Assembly (NCBI GenBank): GCA_017469265.1
Contig: JAFUGS010000060.1
Coordinates: 1-64,000 of the forward strand
Length of the DNA: 64,000 nucleotides
Source of the DNA: Clostridia bacterium
Lineage (GTDB): Bacteria > Bacillota > Clostridia > Christensenellales > Aristaeellaceae
Reading direction: 5' to 3'
The number at the start of each line of letters is the position of its first letter. The stretch's first letter is position 1. Positions 16,486-26,444 of this stretch are shown piece by piece. Position numbers and translations under genes: made by a program. Under the pieces are notes generated by a model. That model saw nothing but the letters and a program-made list of their open reading frames with translations, ran no database searches and was not told the DNA's origin.

Positions 16486-19272
16486 ATGCTGACGATTCAA
16501 AACCTGCGAAAGGAATACCGTACGGGCAGCCTGGTGCAAAAAGCGCTGGACGGGGTTTCTTTGTCCTTTCGGGAGAATGAGTTCGTGGCGATCCTGGGCC
16601 CTTCCGGCTCCGGAAAAACGACGCTGCTGAACATGATCGGCGGGCTGGATCGTTATGACAGCGGGGATCTGCTGATCCGGGGCGTTTCCACGAAACGGTA
16701 CAGCGACCGGGACTGGGATACCTACCGGAATCACACGGTGGGCTTTATCTTTCAAAGCTACAATCTGATTCCCCACCAGACGCTGCTGGCCAATGTGGAG
16801 CTGGCCCTGACGCTCAACGGCGTCGGCCGGGAAGAGCGGCGGCAGCGGGCGTTGGAGGCGCTGGAGCGGGTGGGCCTGAAGGAACAGGCGCAAAAGAAAC
16901 CGGCCCAGCTATCCGGCGGGCAGATGCAGCGGGTGGCCATCGCCCGGGCGCTGGTCAACCGGCCGGCGATCCTGCTGGCGGATGAACCAACCGGCGCCCT
17001 GGACACGGACACGGGCAAGCAGGTCATGGAGCTGCTCAAGGAGGTGGCGGAGGATCATCTGGTCATCATGGTGACCCATAATCCGAAGCTGGCCAAAAAA
17101 TACGCCACCCGGATCGTGCGGCTGAAGGACGGACAGATTACGAAGGACTCCAACCCGTATGCCGAAACACCTTCGGCGGACGCGCCCCAGCGTCTGCGGA
17201 AGCCGTCCATGTCCCCGATGACTTCCCTGAGCCTGTCCCTGGCCAATCTCTGGTCCAAAAAGGCCAGGACGACGCTGGTGGCTTTTGCCGCGTCCATCGG
17301 GATCGTGGGCATCGCCCTGATCCTATCCCTGTCCAACGGCGCGAACGCGTATATCCACCGTATGGAGCAGGAAAGCCTGAGCCAGTACCCGCTGCAGATT
17401 ATGAGTTCCACCTTCTCCATGGAGGATTCGCTGCTGGCTTTCGCCCAGCTGCGGCAGGACGCCGCGTCCGCGGAGGATAACGGCATGATCCGGGAGGAGC
17501 AGATGATGGGCGGCTTCATGGCCTCCACGGCCACCAATGATCTGGCCTCTCTGAAGAAGTGGCTGGACAGCGGATACAGCGGCGTGGAGGATTACACCCG
17601 GAGCATTCTGTATTCCTACGGCATCTCGCCGCAGATCTACCTGACGCGGGAGGATGGCTTCCGCCAGGTAAACCCGGATCAGACTCTTTCCTCCTTCGGC
17701 GTGCAGATGGATGAAAGCCTGACGGGCATCATGTCCAATTACGGGGCCAGCGAGATCTTCCGTGCCCTGCCGGAAAACGAGGAGATGTACCGGGAGGACT
17801 ACGCCCTGATGGCCGGCCGCTGGCCGGAAAAGGACACGGACTGCGTGGTCGTGCTGTCGGGCAGCGGGAAGATCCCGGACATCATGCTGTATACCATGGG
17901 CCTTCGGGACGGGGATCAGCTGGACGCCATGATCGAGGGCGTCGTGGCGGGCGGAACCGTGGATACCAGCCTGAGCGAAACCCGGGAATACGCGCCGGAG
18001 GACTTTCTGGGCATTACCTTCACTCTGCTGCCGGCCAGCGAACGGTTCACCATGGATGAGAAGCTGGGGGTCTGGACCGACTGCAGGGAGAATACGGAGG
18101 CCATGCTGCGGCTGCTTCGGGACAGGGGACAGGAAATGCGGATTGTGGGCGTGGCAAAGCCGAAGGAGGGGAGCTCCTTCGGCATGCTGGAGATGGGCAT
18201 CGAGTATCCCGCCAGCCTGATCCGCCGGCTGATGGCGGAAGCGGAAAACAGCCCAGTGGTGTTGGCGCAGCAGGCGGAGCCGGATCGGGACGTGCTGACC
18301 GGAACCCGGTTCGGCGAGACGCCGGAGACCGGTTTCGGCTTTTTGAAGGATCTGATCACGATCCATCCGGAGCAGCTGATGGAAGCGGTTTCTTTCCGGT
18401 GGAAGGATCTGGCGCGCCTGGAAAGCGAGGAAACCCGCATGACCGCGGCCAGAGCGGTGAAGATCTTCCGGGAGCTGCGGCGCACGGGGGATTCTCCGAC
18501 CCTCTGGGGCATGGTGGAAGCGGGCATCCCGCTGCTGATGGATCTCGTGGAGATTGACGAGAAGAAAATGGGAGAGGCGATCTCCCTGGAGCTGGAGGAG
18601 ACCCGGCTGCAGGAGCTTTTCGCTTCCCGGGCCGCGGCGAAAAGCGCGACCCTGGCGGGCAATCTGCTGAAGTTCGGATACGCGGATCCCGCGCAGCCCA
18701 TCATGATCACTTTCTATCCCAGGGACTTTGACAGCAAGGAAGAGGTCATCCGGGTGATCGACGCCTACAACGACGTGATGACGGAAAACGGCTATCCGGA
18801 AAAGAAAATCGCCTATACGGACTATGTGGGGGCGCTGATGTCCTCGGTCACAACGATCATTGACGTGATCACCTATGTGCTGATCGCCTTTGTGGCGGTC
18901 TCCCTGGTGGTATCCTCCATCATGATCGGCATCATAACCTACATTTCCGTACTGGAGCGACGGAAGGAGATCGGCATCCTGCGGGCCATGGGCGCGTCCA
19001 GGCGGAACGTGATCCAGGTGTTCAACGCGGAGACCTTTATCATCGGCCTGCTGGCGGGCGCCTTCGGCATCGGGCTGACGCTGCTGCTGCAGATTCCGAT
19101 CAATTACGTGATCCGGACCCTGGCGGATCAGGACGGCATCCGGGCTTTCCTGCCGGCGGGAGCGGGCGGTATCCTGATTCTGCTGTGCGTGCTGCTGACG
19201 CTGATCGGCGGATTCCTGCCGGCCCGGAAGGCGGCAAAGCAGGATCCGGTGGAAGCGCTGCGCAGCGAGTGA
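16486..19272 (+). CDS. MacB/LolCDE-type ABC exporter, ATPase fused to FtsX-like permease
   Basis: In this 928-residue fusion the ATPase spans about residues 1-230: Walker [10 protein letters not shown], signature LSGGQMQR, Walker [14 protein letters not shown]-loop MVTHN. A first membrane span lies near 262-285 ([20 protein letters not shown]). A large extracytoplasmic domain of about 480 residues follows, then three spans with the FtsX core [20 protein letters not shown]. Such proteins usually move lipoproteins, peptides or antibiotics by mechanotransmission. The extracytoplasmic domain is unusually long for the family. The gene follows the small secreted protein and precedes the HTH-nuclease-like gene by 25 bases. 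Confidence 0.9.
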   Translation: MLTIQNLRKEYRTGSLVQKALDGVSLSFRENEFVAILGPSGSGKTTLLNMIGGLDRYDSGDLLIRGVSTKRYSDRDWDTYRNHTVGFIFQSYNLIPHQTLLANVELALTLNGVGREERRQRALEALERVGLKEQAQKKPAQLSGGQMQRVAIARALVNRPAILLADEPTGALDTDTGKQVMELLKEVAEDHLVIMVTHNPKLAKKYATRIVRLKDGQITKDSNPYAETPSADAPQRLRKPSMSPMTSLSLSLANLWSKKARTTLVAFAASIGIVGIALILSLSNGANAYIHRMEQESLSQYPLQIMSSTFSMEDSLLAFAQLRQDAASAEDNGMIREEQMMGGFMASTATNDLASLKKWLDSGYSGVEDYTRSILYSYGISPQIYLTREDGFRQVNPDQTLSSFGVQMDESLTGIMSNYGASEIFRALPENEEMYREDYALMAGRWPEKDTDCVVVLSGSGKIPDIMLYTMGLRDGDQLDAMIEGVVAGGTVDTSLSETREYAPEDFLGITFTLLPASERFTMDEKLGVWTDCRENTEAMLRLLRDRGQEMRIVGVAKPKEGSSFGMLEMGIEYPASLIRRLMAEAENSPVVLAQQAEPDRDVLTGTRFGETPETGFGFLKDLITIHPEQLMEAVSFRWKDLARLESEETRMTAARAVKIFRELRRTGDSPTLWGMVEAGIPLLMDLVEIDEKKMGEAISLELEETRLQELFASRAAAKSATLAGNLLKFGYADPAQPIMITFYPRDFDSKEEVIRVIDAYNDVMTENGYPEKKIAYTDYVGALMSSVTTIIDVITYVLIAFVAVSLVVSSIMIGIITYISVLERRKEIGILRAMGASRRNVIQVFNAETFIIGLLAGAFGIGLTLLLQIPINYVIRTLADQDGIRAFLPAGAGGILILLCVLLTLIGGFLPARKAAKQDPVEALRSE

Positions 19273-19297
19273 CGCGGGGCGGGAACGGACGGATGCA

Positions 19298-20077
19298 ATG
19301 AAAGAAGAGGTTGGGAGCCGGTTTTCCCGGGAGGAGCAGCGGGTTTACGCGCTGATCTCCAGGTCGGATGGGCTGAAAGCCCGGGAGATCGCGGCAGCCC
19401 TGGGGATGGACCGGAGTTCGGTCAGCCGGCTGCTGGTTCAGTCCGCCCTGATGCGGGAGATGTGCTATCAGGACGGCGCATACCGGTGGCACGCGCTGAT
19501 CCGGCAACAGGCGCCCCATGAGGGGCTGGAGCTTTTTGCCGGCTGGTACGGCAGGGTGGCGGAATTCCTGGCCCAGGAGGAGACGGAATGGCTGACGCGG
19601 CTGCGGGAAGGCTGTCAGCGGATCGGCCGGAATCTGAATGATACCAGGGGGCTGATTCATTCCTTTCTGGACTGCGGGCAGGTGATGCGCGGGCTGTTCG
19701 CGGATCTGCGGGAGATGGACGCGCTTCCGAATCATAGGGACTGGGAGCTGGCGTTTGAGCTCCGGCTGAACCGGGCCAGGTACATCCGGATTTACGCGGA
19801 CGTGCTGCTGATCGCGGGAAAGCGGGCGTTCACCCTGGAGTTCAAGATGAAGGATCAGGTGGACCCGGAGGAAGTGCTGCAGGCAGCGAAATACGTGCCA
19901 TACCTGGAAATGGTGCTCGGGCCGGAGATGGACGTGATTCCGGCGCTGGTGCTCACCGGGAGACACGATTATTTTGACTTCGTCCCCATCGGACGGAGCG
20001 ACGGGGAGCTGGCGGCCTGCTCGGGAGACATGCTTTTCAATGTGCTGAATGAGTACATGGGGTTCCTCCGGGCATGA
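19298..20077 (+). CDS. HTH protein with a PD-(D/E)XK-like domain, function unknown
   Basis: The 259-residue protein has an N-terminal winged-HTH-like segment (GLKAREIAAALGMDRSSVSR, about residues 28-47). Its C-terminal half contains RIYADVLLI with D168, a beta strand, then TLEFKMKD with E181-x-K183, followed by a helix EEVLQAAKYVPYLEMVLG and a strand VIPALVLTG. The spacing D-x12-E-x-K fits the PD-(D/E)XK nuclease core. Family assignment is from this motif order only. It starts 25 bases after the ABC exporter stop, without a clear ribosome site, and could be co-transcribed. A DNA-acting or ATPase-linked defence role is possible but unproven. Confidence 0.6.
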   Translation: MKEEVGSRFSREEQRVYALISRSDGLKAREIAAALGMDRSSVSRLLVQSALMREMCYQDGAYRWHALIRQQAPHEGLELFAGWYGRVAEFLAQEETEWLTRLREGCQRIGRNLNDTRGLIHSFLDCGQVMRGLFADLREMDALPNHRDWELAFELRLNRARYIRIYADVLLIAGKRAFTLEFKMKDQVDPEEVLQAAKYVPYLEMVLGPEMDVIPALVLTGRHDYFDFVPIGRSDGELAACSGDMLFNVLNEYMGFLRA

Positions 20078-20147
20078 GGAGCCCGGAATACACGCGATAA
20101 AGGACGGGGCGTGTTTTGCTGCCCGAAAGGCGGCGGATCCGCCATGT

Positions 20148-20185
20148 GAAACGCCCGCGGGGAGGTTCATCCCCGCGGGCGTTTC
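20148..20185. terminator. Strong bidirectional hairpin terminator
   Basis: GAAACGCCCGCGGGGA (20148-20163) pairs perfectly with TCCCCGCGGGCGTTTC (20170-20185) between convergent genes. Confidence 0.65.
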
Positions 20186-20249
20186 GCATGCTTCAGCCCT
20201 CCAAAGGCCGTCGCCGGTTCCGGCGGGGATGAGGAGCCTGCAGGCAAAG

Positions 20250-22337
20250 TCAGCTTTTCAGCCCGTAGGGGACGGGACGGCCATACCGGTTGGCCAGGCT
20301 GCCGGTGACCACCAGCCGCAGACGGGCGGGCTTTTCCAGCAGGGAACGGGGAATCCGGATCCGCTGCGGCGGCCAGAAGGCCGTGCCGCAAAGCTGATCG
20401 TTCACATACAGCTCCACCATTTCTTCCGCTTCCACCTGGAGAAGAAGATCCTGATGGCTGGCGGGGATCTCCGCCGTCCAGGTCTGGACGCAGCGGACCG
20501 GATCCTCCGCCTGGAGGGTAAAGGGGGAGGCTGTGAGCATCCGTGGGCGTTCCTGCCGGGGCGGATCTTCCGGGACGGCCTCCCCGGGGAAAACCAGCAG
20601 ACTTCCCCGACGGGGGAGAGAAAGATGAAATTGCTGACCTTCCGGCGTGGGAAGAGAGGGCAGCGGCAGCTTTTCTCCGGTCCAGAGATCCATCTGCGCC
20701 AGGGCTGCGTGAGCCGGAAGCAGGGCTTCCGTTTCCAGCGGGCCTTCCCCTTCGTTCACCAGCATCCAGCACCGCCCGCCGTCTGCCGTCCGCAGAGCCG
20801 CGGCGCGAAGATCCGGCTGCGGCGGATCGCAGCGGAGAACGGGGGACACCGTCTCCGGAGCGTGCGGGATGGTGGGAAACTGTTCCGCCGGGGCGAGGAC
20901 GGCTCCATAGGCATGCCGCCCCAGGCGAAGGGCGCCATCCTCCTCCCGGCACTGGGGCCAGAAGCTTTCCGGCAGGTACTGGAAGGCCCGCTGGGACTGG
21001 AACAGGGGCTCCACGGCTTCGGGACGGAGATCCCGGTTCCGGCAGGGAACCGCCAGGAAGATCTCCTCCTCGGTTTCCGTCCGCAGGCAGGAGAGACGGG
21101 CCATATACGCCGCCCATTGGCGGTAATGGGGCCACCAGATGCTGCCCGGTCCCACGTCCGGGGGACGCTCCTGGCTCCGCTTTCCGGCCAGGCTGTAATA
21201 AAAGGCATGGGGAACAAAGAGATTGACCCCCCGGACGGCCAGATAATCCAGGAACCATTTCATGTCGGATCCGGTAAAATACCAGGGGTTGTTTTCCCTG
21301 TTGCAGGCGCCGAAGCATTCATTGGCGTTCCGGGGCCGGCCCATCAGACGGGCCATGTCCGCGCCGCATTTGCCCATGACGCTGTCCATGCCCTTCGTGC
21401 CGCCTGTTTCCGGGGCAACCCAGCGGTAAACCAGATCCTGTCCGGGAATCTGAAAATACCGGAGCACTTCAATGTCATCACTCTGGTGAGGGTGGCCCAT
21501 CAGGGCCAGCCCATGGGATTCGCACCAGGCGGACAGGGCTTTGTAGTACACCGACGCTTCCCGCTCCAGAATCAGCCGGCGGTAGAGGGCGGTGTCCGCG
21601 TTCTCTTCGCCGCGGAACAACGCCTCCAGCCCGGCCAGGTGTCCGCCGGCCGCCTGGAAAACTTCCGCGAAGCCACGGGTCCAGGGCTGCATGCCCGCCG
21701 GGGCGTTCCGGCCAAGGATGCTGGGCTCGTCGGTGAAGAAAGCCCGGATGGTGCTGCCGAACCAGGGGCGGAATTCCCTGGCGTACGCCTCGTGGGTCAG
21801 GCGGATGAAAGCGGAAACCGCCTCCGGATTCAGGATATCCGCGCTGCGGGGGACATGGGGCTCCCCGTCGTCCTCGCCGGCGTGGACGCCCCGGAGCGTG
21901 CCGCCGCTGAACCGTTCCACCAGCATGCCGTGATCCGCCGTCCAGAGCACCGTGTCCCCGCGCTGGGGCGCATCCACCCAGAGAATGCCACGGCTGGCCA
22001 GATCCGGCCGCTCCCGGACAATCTGGCCGCCGGCGGAGCCGGAGGGATACATGCCCTCGTCATACAGCACCAGGGTCATGCCCAGATCCGCCGCGGTTTC
22101 CACGGCGGTCCGCAGGTAGCGGAAGAAAAGGGGAGAGAGATAGCCGATGCGTCGGCTCATGCCCATGCGGGGATGCAGCACCACGCCATGGACACCGTGC
22201 GCCTGAAAATCCCGCAGCTGGCGGCGGATTTCCCGGTGGGTCAGATCCCCGTTCAGAAACCAGAAGGGAATGGGGGAGTACTCCCGGGGCGGATGATCCA
22301 GTCTTTGAAGCAGTTCAGAAAGATTGGGGGCAAGCAT
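20250..22337 (-). CDS. GH106-like glycoside hydrolase (putative alpha-L-rhamnosidase)
   Basis: The 695-residue protein has the layout of large GH106-type hydrolases: PIPFWFLNGDLTHREIRRQL near the N-terminus, GVHGVVLHPRMGM, LYDEGMYPSGSAGG near residue 95, TIRAFFTDEPSILG near 190, and a C-terminal beta domain with LQAEDPVRCVQTWTAEIP. No signal peptide is seen, so it probably acts on imported oligosaccharides. GH106 members release L-rhamnose from rhamnogalacturonan or other polymers, which fits the rhamnose genes nearby; exact family is not certain. An AGGAGG site precedes the ATG. It closes an operon with the sulfatase and a broken small gene. Confidence 0.7.
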   Translation of the reverse strand: MLAPNLSELLQRLDHPPREYSPIPFWFLNGDLTHREIRRQLRDFQAHGVHGVVLHPRMGMSRRIGYLSPLFFRYLRTAVETAADLGMTLVLYDEGMYPSGSAGGQIVRERPDLASRGILWVDAPQRGDTVLWTADHGMLVERFSGGTLRGVHAGEDDGEPHVPRSADILNPEAVSAFIRLTHEAYAREFRPWFGSTIRAFFTDEPSILGRNAPAGMQPWTRGFAEVFQAAGGHLAGLEALFRGEENADTALYRRLILEREASVYYKALSAWCESHGLALMGHPHQSDDIEVLRYFQIPGQDLVYRWVAPETGGTKGMDSVMGKCGADMARLMGRPRNANECFGACNRENNPWYFTGSDMKWFLDYLAVRGVNLFVPHAFYYSLAGKRSQERPPDVGPGSIWWPHYRQWAAYMARLSCLRTETEEEIFLAVPCRNRDLRPEAVEPLFQSQRAFQYLPESFWPQCREEDGALRLGRHAYGAVLAPAEQFPTIPHAPETVSPVLRCDPPQPDLRAAALRTADGGRCWMLVNEGEGPLETEALLPAHAALAQMDLWTGEKLPLPSLPTPEGQQFHLSLPRRGSLLVFPGEAVPEDPPRQERPRMLTASPFTLQAEDPVRCVQTWTAEIPASHQDLLLQVEAEEMVELYVNDQLCGTAFWPPQRIRIPRSLLEKPARLRLVVTGSLANRYGRPVPYGLKS

Positions 22338-22352
22338 GCCGTACCTCCTGGT

Positions 22353-22509
22353 TCACATGATTTCCATGGCCTGTACCTGGGCACCGGGATGAATGCCGTG
22401 ATCCTCCGGTGCCCCGGACGGGTTCAAGCTGTTCCGGCAACGGAAGCGCGCTGGAGCAAAGCTCCGGCGGGATAAGGGTTCCGTCGGGGAAAGTCAGCGA
22501 TGAAAGCAT
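22353..22509 (-). pseudogene. Small frameshifted gene between sulfatase and GH106
   Basis: An ATG at 22509 with an AAAGGAAA site opens a frame reading MLSSLTFPDGTLIPPELCSS and on to LEPVRG. That frame then overruns the next gene. One base off, the frame gives PEDHGIHPGAQVQAMEIM and a stop at 22353, six bases before the AGGAGG of the GH106 gene. The two halves joined make a plausible protein of about 52 residues ending exactly where an operon gene should. A one-base frameshift near 22416-22420 is my reading. The family is not recognised. Confidence 0.45.
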
Positions 22510-22581
22510 GGGTTTTTTCCTTTCTGCTGGACGCAAGCTGTTTCTGCTGCCGGATGTTCCTGCCCGGGAACGGACGGAAGA

Positions 22582-24096
22582 TCAATCGGCTCCGGGCGGC
22601 GTAATGGGCGCCAGTCCCCGGTAATCCCCAAAGGCGGGGCCGCGGGCGAAGGCGGAGGAAATATGGGCCAGCAGATCCATGGTAAGCCGCTGGCGGATTT
22701 CCGCGCAGGCGGGATCGCCAAAGCGGTTGAACCATTCATGGGGATCTGCCCGCAGGTCGTACAGCTCTCCCCGCAGGGGGGTGTCCTCCAGCACGTTTCC
22801 GTCCCGGAAAAGAATCAGCTTCCAGTCCGCCGTTCGCCACATCCAGGCGGGGGCGGGCTGCAGCCGCTCCGTTCCGCAGCCACTGAACTCGCAGAAGCTG
22901 CCCCGGTGCCGCGCGACGGAAAGGAGATCCAGCCCCGGCCAGCGGGGATCCGCCCTGGCGCCGGAGACGGCGCAGAGGGTGGGCAGCAGGTCCGTCAGCA
23001 TGGCGGGGCGGCTGTCCCGGGTTCCCCGGAGGGCGGCGGGAATCACGTCCCCGGCCAGGATCAGGGGCACCCGGACGCTGCTGTCGAAGAGACAGTACTT
23101 GCTGTAGCGCAGATCCCGCTCCCCCAGCATCTCGCCATGATCGGAGCAGAAGACAAAGAGGGTGTTCCGGTCCAGCCCTTTCTCCCGGATTTTTTTCAGC
23201 ACCCGGCCCAGGAAGGAGTCCATGAAGGTGCAGTTGGCCCAGTAGCGCAGGGTAATCCGGCGCCTGTCCTCCGGGGAGGCTTTTTCCAGCGCGGCCCTGC
23301 GCTGGAAATGTACGTCCCACAGAGAGGGGCTGACCTTCATGGCCGCGGCGATATGGGTGTCCGGTTCCTCCGACCAGGGCGGTGCGGGCAGCTCAGGGAT
23401 ATCCTCCAGCCGGTACATGGCCTCGTACCGCGGCGGAATATTGAAGCCCGCGTGGGGCTTGATCAGGGAAAAATACAGGAAGAGGGGCTGATCCTCCCGG
23501 GGGGTCCAGGTCTCCAGAAAGTCCATGCATTTCCGGAAGATAAAGCCGTCCCGATGGTGCTCCTCCGGCAGAAGGCTGGGCTTGCCCAGGTAGCCCAGGG
23601 CGTTTTCCTCCCCGCCGCCAAATTCCCTTGTTTCCTCATAATAGGCCCGCAGGCCTTCCGGATCCTCATCGTCCATCATGACCGCGCCTTCCTCGCAGAG
23701 AATGGAGGAACGGCTTTGCCCTTCCGCCCGGACATGGAACCCCCGGCGGGCCCCTGGCTTTCCGGGCAGCGCGTGATTCCAGTGGGCTTTGCCAAAGCCG
23801 GCACAGAAATATCCCGCGTCGGAAAGCAGCTGGGGCAGCGGCGTCCCGGGCAGGCGGGACTCATCCAGCAGGGCGCCGCGGTTGTTTCGTACCCCGGTCT
23901 GGGAAGGATAGAGGCCAAACATCAGGGAATTCCGGCTGGGAACGCACATGGGCGCCTGGCACACCGCCTGGTCAAAGCGGATTCCCTCCCGGGCCAGCGC
24001 GTCCAGCCCGGGGGTGTGAACCAGCGGATTCACACAGCCCAGAGCGTCCCAGCGCTGCTGATCGGTCATCAGAAAGATGATATTGGGCCTGCTCAC
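22582..24096 (-). CDS. Type I sulfatase (formylglycine-dependent)
   Basis: The 504-residue product starts MSRPNIIFLMTDQQRWDALG (metal ligand D12) and carries C51-V-P-S-R, the sulfatase motif whose cysteine becomes formylglycine. Later blocks (FVFCSDHGEMLGE with the DH metal site near residue 318, KYCLFDSSVRVPLI) fit aryl/choline-type sulfatases. No signal peptide is visible, so it may desulfate imported sugars. The GTG start at 24096 has GGGGAGG. No maturase gene (anSME or FGE) lies in the window, so one must be elsewhere if the enzyme is active. Substrate inferred from context: a sulfated rhamnose- or uronate-containing glycan. Confidence 0.9.
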   Translation of the reverse strand: MSRPNIIFLMTDQQRWDALGCVNPLVHTPGLDALAREGIRFDQAVCQAPMCVPSRNSLMFGLYPSQTGVRNNRGALLDESRLPGTPLPQLLSDAGYFCAGFGKAHWNHALPGKPGARRGFHVRAEGQSRSSILCEEGAVMMDDEDPEGLRAYYEETREFGGGEENALGYLGKPSLLPEEHHRDGFIFRKCMDFLETWTPREDQPLFLYFSLIKPHAGFNIPPRYEAMYRLEDIPELPAPPWSEEPDTHIAAAMKVSPSLWDVHFQRRAALEKASPEDRRRITLRYWANCTFMDSFLGRVLKKIREKGLDRNTLFVFCSDHGEMLGERDLRYSKYCLFDSSVRVPLILAGDVIPAALRGTRDSRPAMLTDLLPTLCAVSGARADPRWPGLDLLSVARHRGSFCEFSGCGTERLQPAPAWMWRTADWKLILFRDGNVLEDTPLRGELYDLRADPHEWFNRFGDPACAEIRQRLTMDLLAHISSAFARGPAFGDYRGLAPITPPGAD

Positions 24097-24152
24097 GTTT
24101 TTTCCTCCCCGACGCGGTATATGCCTGTGAAAAGCATTTTGAAAACAGAAAC

Positions 24153-24275
24153 AGTATACCAGAACGGCCGGCTTTCCTCAAGGAAAAAAGAGAACGGGAA
24201 GAGAATTCGAAAACAGCGCTTTCGCAAAAAAAGAAAAACAGAGGGTTGACAACATGGCGAAATTCATACTAAAAT
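24153..24275. promoter_or_regulatory. Divergent promoters of the sulfatase and GH105 operons
   Basis: Leftward: TTGAGG (24181-24176) and TATACT (24158-24153), 17-base spacer. Rightward: TTGACA (24246-24251) and TAAAAT (24270-24275), 18-base spacer, 49 bases before the GH105 ATG. The shared 228-base region suggests common control. Confidence 0.65.
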
Positions 24276-24324
24276 AGGACGGTTTTTACAAAAAGAATCA
24301 TCTTTTGCCATGGAGGATAAGAAA

Positions 24325-25383
24325 ATGGCCGAGACCTATAAACGGCTGGCGGATCGAGTTTTAAACATGCTGAGTCATGCGGACGGCAATGATCCTTCTA
24401 ACGGGCACCTGACCATGGATAACTGGGAATGGCCTACCGGCGTGGCGCTGTACGGGATTTACAAAACCTGGCAGCAGAGCGGCGATCCGGCGATTCTGGA
24501 CTATCTGACCGGCTGGTATGATGACATGCTGAGCCGGGAAACCCAGCCCCACCGGAACGTGAACACGGTGGCGCCGGTGCTGACCCTGACCTGCCTGTAT
24601 CAGGAAACGAAAAACGAAGCCTATCTCCCCGTGATCGAAAGCTGGCTGGACTGGGTGCTGAAGGAAATGCCCCGGACGGAATACGGCGGGCTGCAGCACT
24701 GCACGGTCTGGAACAAGCATTATCAGCAGCTGTGGTGCGACACGCTGTTCATGGTGTGCCTGTTCCTGGCGAAGGCGGGGGTGGCCCTGGATCGGCCGGA
24801 GCTGATCGAGGAAAGCGAGTACCAGTTCCTGATGCACATCCGCTACCTGCAGAACAAGGTGACCGGCCTGTTCTACCACGGATGGAGCTTTGACCGGCGG
24901 CACAACTTCGCGGAAGCGTACTGGGCCCGGGGAAACGCCTGGTTCACCGTGGCGGCGGTGGAGCTGTATGATATTACGAAGCGGAATGACGCCGCCATGC
25001 GCATGATTCACAGCGCGTGGCAGGATCAGGTGCTGGCCCTCTGGAAGTATCAGCGGGTGAACGGCCTGTACACCACCCTGATCAATGTGGAGGAAAGCTA
25101 CTGTGAAACCAGCGCCACCGCGGCCATCGCCTACGGCGTGCTGAAGGGCATCCGGCTGGGCTGGCTGCCCCAGGAGCCCTATCAGCAAATGGGCAAGCTG
25201 GCGGCGGACGCGGTGATCGGTCAGATTGATGAGACCGGCGCGGTTCAGGGCGTATCCGGCGGCACCGGCATGGGTCATGACCTGGAGCATTACAAGAAAA
25301 TCATCGTGACGCCAACGGCCTACGGTCAGGGGCTGACCTTCCTGATGCTGACGGAGCTGATGATTCAGGACTATAACACCTGA
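24325..25383 (+). CDS. GH105 unsaturated uronyl hydrolase
   Basis: The 352-residue protein matches GH105 (YteR/YesR type), (alpha/alpha)6 barrels that hydrate the 4,5-unsaturated uronic acid left by polysaccharide lyases and release it from rhamnose. Key blocks are DNWEWPTGVALYGI near residue 33, WCDTLFM with the expected catalytic D139, WARGNAWFTVA near 206, and a late TPTAYGQGLTFLML. No signal peptide, so it acts in the cytoplasm on imported disaccharides. The ATG at 24325 has GGAGG at 24312-24316; the ATG at 24310 would overlap it. Known GH105 substrates are rhamnogalacturonan I and ulvan fragments. Confidence 0.9.
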   Translation: MAETYKRLADRVLNMLSHADGNDPSNGHLTMDNWEWPTGVALYGIYKTWQQSGDPAILDYLTGWYDDMLSRETQPHRNVNTVAPVLTLTCLYQETKNEAYLPVIESWLDWVLKEMPRTEYGGLQHCTVWNKHYQQLWCDTLFMVCLFLAKAGVALDRPELIEESEYQFLMHIRYLQNKVTGLFYHGWSFDRRHNFAEAYWARGNAWFTVAAVELYDITKRNDAAMRMIHSAWQDQVLALWKYQRVNGLYTTLINVEESYCETSATAAIAYGVLKGIRLGWLPQEPYQQMGKLAADAVIGQIDETGAVQGVSGGTGMGHDLEHYKKIIVTPTAYGQGLTFLMLTELMIQDYNT

Positions 25384-25469
25384 CCCGATGGCCTGCCGGG
25401 GCTGGACAGAAAAGGATTTGATCCGCCGGAGGCGGGGAGGAGAAAAACACGAAAAGGAGTGACGGGGCC

Positions 25470-26429
25470 ATGGCCAAGGCGAAAACGGTGAACACGGCGC
25501 TTCCGGGCACGAAGCGGTACGGATACTGGAAAAAGCTGAGCGTGGATATTCTGAAGAATCCGTGGCTGTATCTGATGATGATCCCGGGGCTGATCTATTT
25601 CCTTGTGTTCAAGTACCTGCCCATGTGGGGCATCATCATCGGCTTTGAGGACTATTCCCCCTTCCTGGATCCCTTCCGCAGCGCGTGGAAAGGGCTGTAC
25701 TGGTTCCAACGCTTCTTCTCCACCCGGAAATGGATGGACTACCTCAGCAATACGCTGATCCTGTCCTTCATGAGCATTGTCTTTACCTTCCCCGCGCCGA
25801 TTATCCTGGCGCTGATGCTCAATGAAATCCGCGGCATCCGGTACAAGAAGGTGACGCAGACCCTGCTGTACATGCCGCACTTCATCTCCATCGTGATCGT
25901 CGTTTCCATTACCTACGTCATCTTCGGCACGGATGGAATCATCTACAAGCTGACCACGCAGATGCTGGGGCGGTCCATTGACTATCTGGGGGATCCCGGC
26001 GTCTTCCGCTGGATGATCGTCGGGCAGAACATCTGGAAGGAAACCGGCTGGGGAACCATCATCTTCCTGGCAGCGCTGACCACTGTGGACACGCAGCTGT
26101 ACGAGGCGGCCATGATCGACGGCGCCAATCGGGCCCAGCGCCTGTGGCACATCACGCTCCCGGCCATCCGCTCCACCATCGTGCTGATGCTGGTTCTGCG
26201 CATGGGCAGCGTGCTGGATACGGGCTATGAGCACCTGATCCTGATGAGCAACGCGCTGAACCGGTCCGTCTCCCAGACGCTGGACGTGTTCGTGTACCAG
26301 AACGGTATCGTGAACGGCCAGCTGAGCTATACGACCGCCGTGGGCCTGATGAAGAGCCTGGTATCCGTGATCCTGGTGGTTACTTCCAACAAGATCGCCC
26401 ATGCCCTCGGTGAAGAAGGCCTGTACTGA
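25470..26429 (+). CDS. LplB-type sugar ABC importer permease
   Basis: A 319-residue permease of the polysaccharide/oligosaccharide (LplB, YtcP-partner) class with six spans; YLPMWGIIIGFEDYSPFLDP near residue 48 and the EAA-loop YEAAMIDGANRAQRLWHITLP near 211 are diagnostic. It forms the translocation channel with the next permease and the binding protein downstream; the ATPase is not encoded here and is likely a shared MsmX-type protein elsewhere. AAAAGGAG precedes the ATG. It follows GH105 by 86 bases in the same operon. Confidence 0.93.
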   Translation: MAKAKTVNTALPGTKRYGYWKKLSVDILKNPWLYLMMIPGLIYFLVFKYLPMWGIIIGFEDYSPFLDPFRSAWKGLYWFQRFFSTRKWMDYLSNTLILSFMSIVFTFPAPIILALMLNEIRGIRYKKVTQTLLYMPHFISIVIVVSITYVIFGTDGIIYKLTTQMLGRSIDYLGDPGVFRWMIVGQNIWKETGWGTIIFLAALTTVDTQLYEAAMIDGANRAQRLWHITLPAIRSTIVLMLVLRMGSVLDTGYEHLILMSNALNRSVSQTLDVFVYQNGIVNGQLSYTTAVGLMKSLVSVILVVTSNKIAHALGEEGLY

Positions 26430-26444
26430 GGGGAGGGAGCAGAA

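Noticed and set aside
20049..22475. An 808-codon rightward open frame opposite the GH106-like gene
   Set aside because: It mirrors the codon bias of the real leftward gene and has no recognisable domain or start signal.
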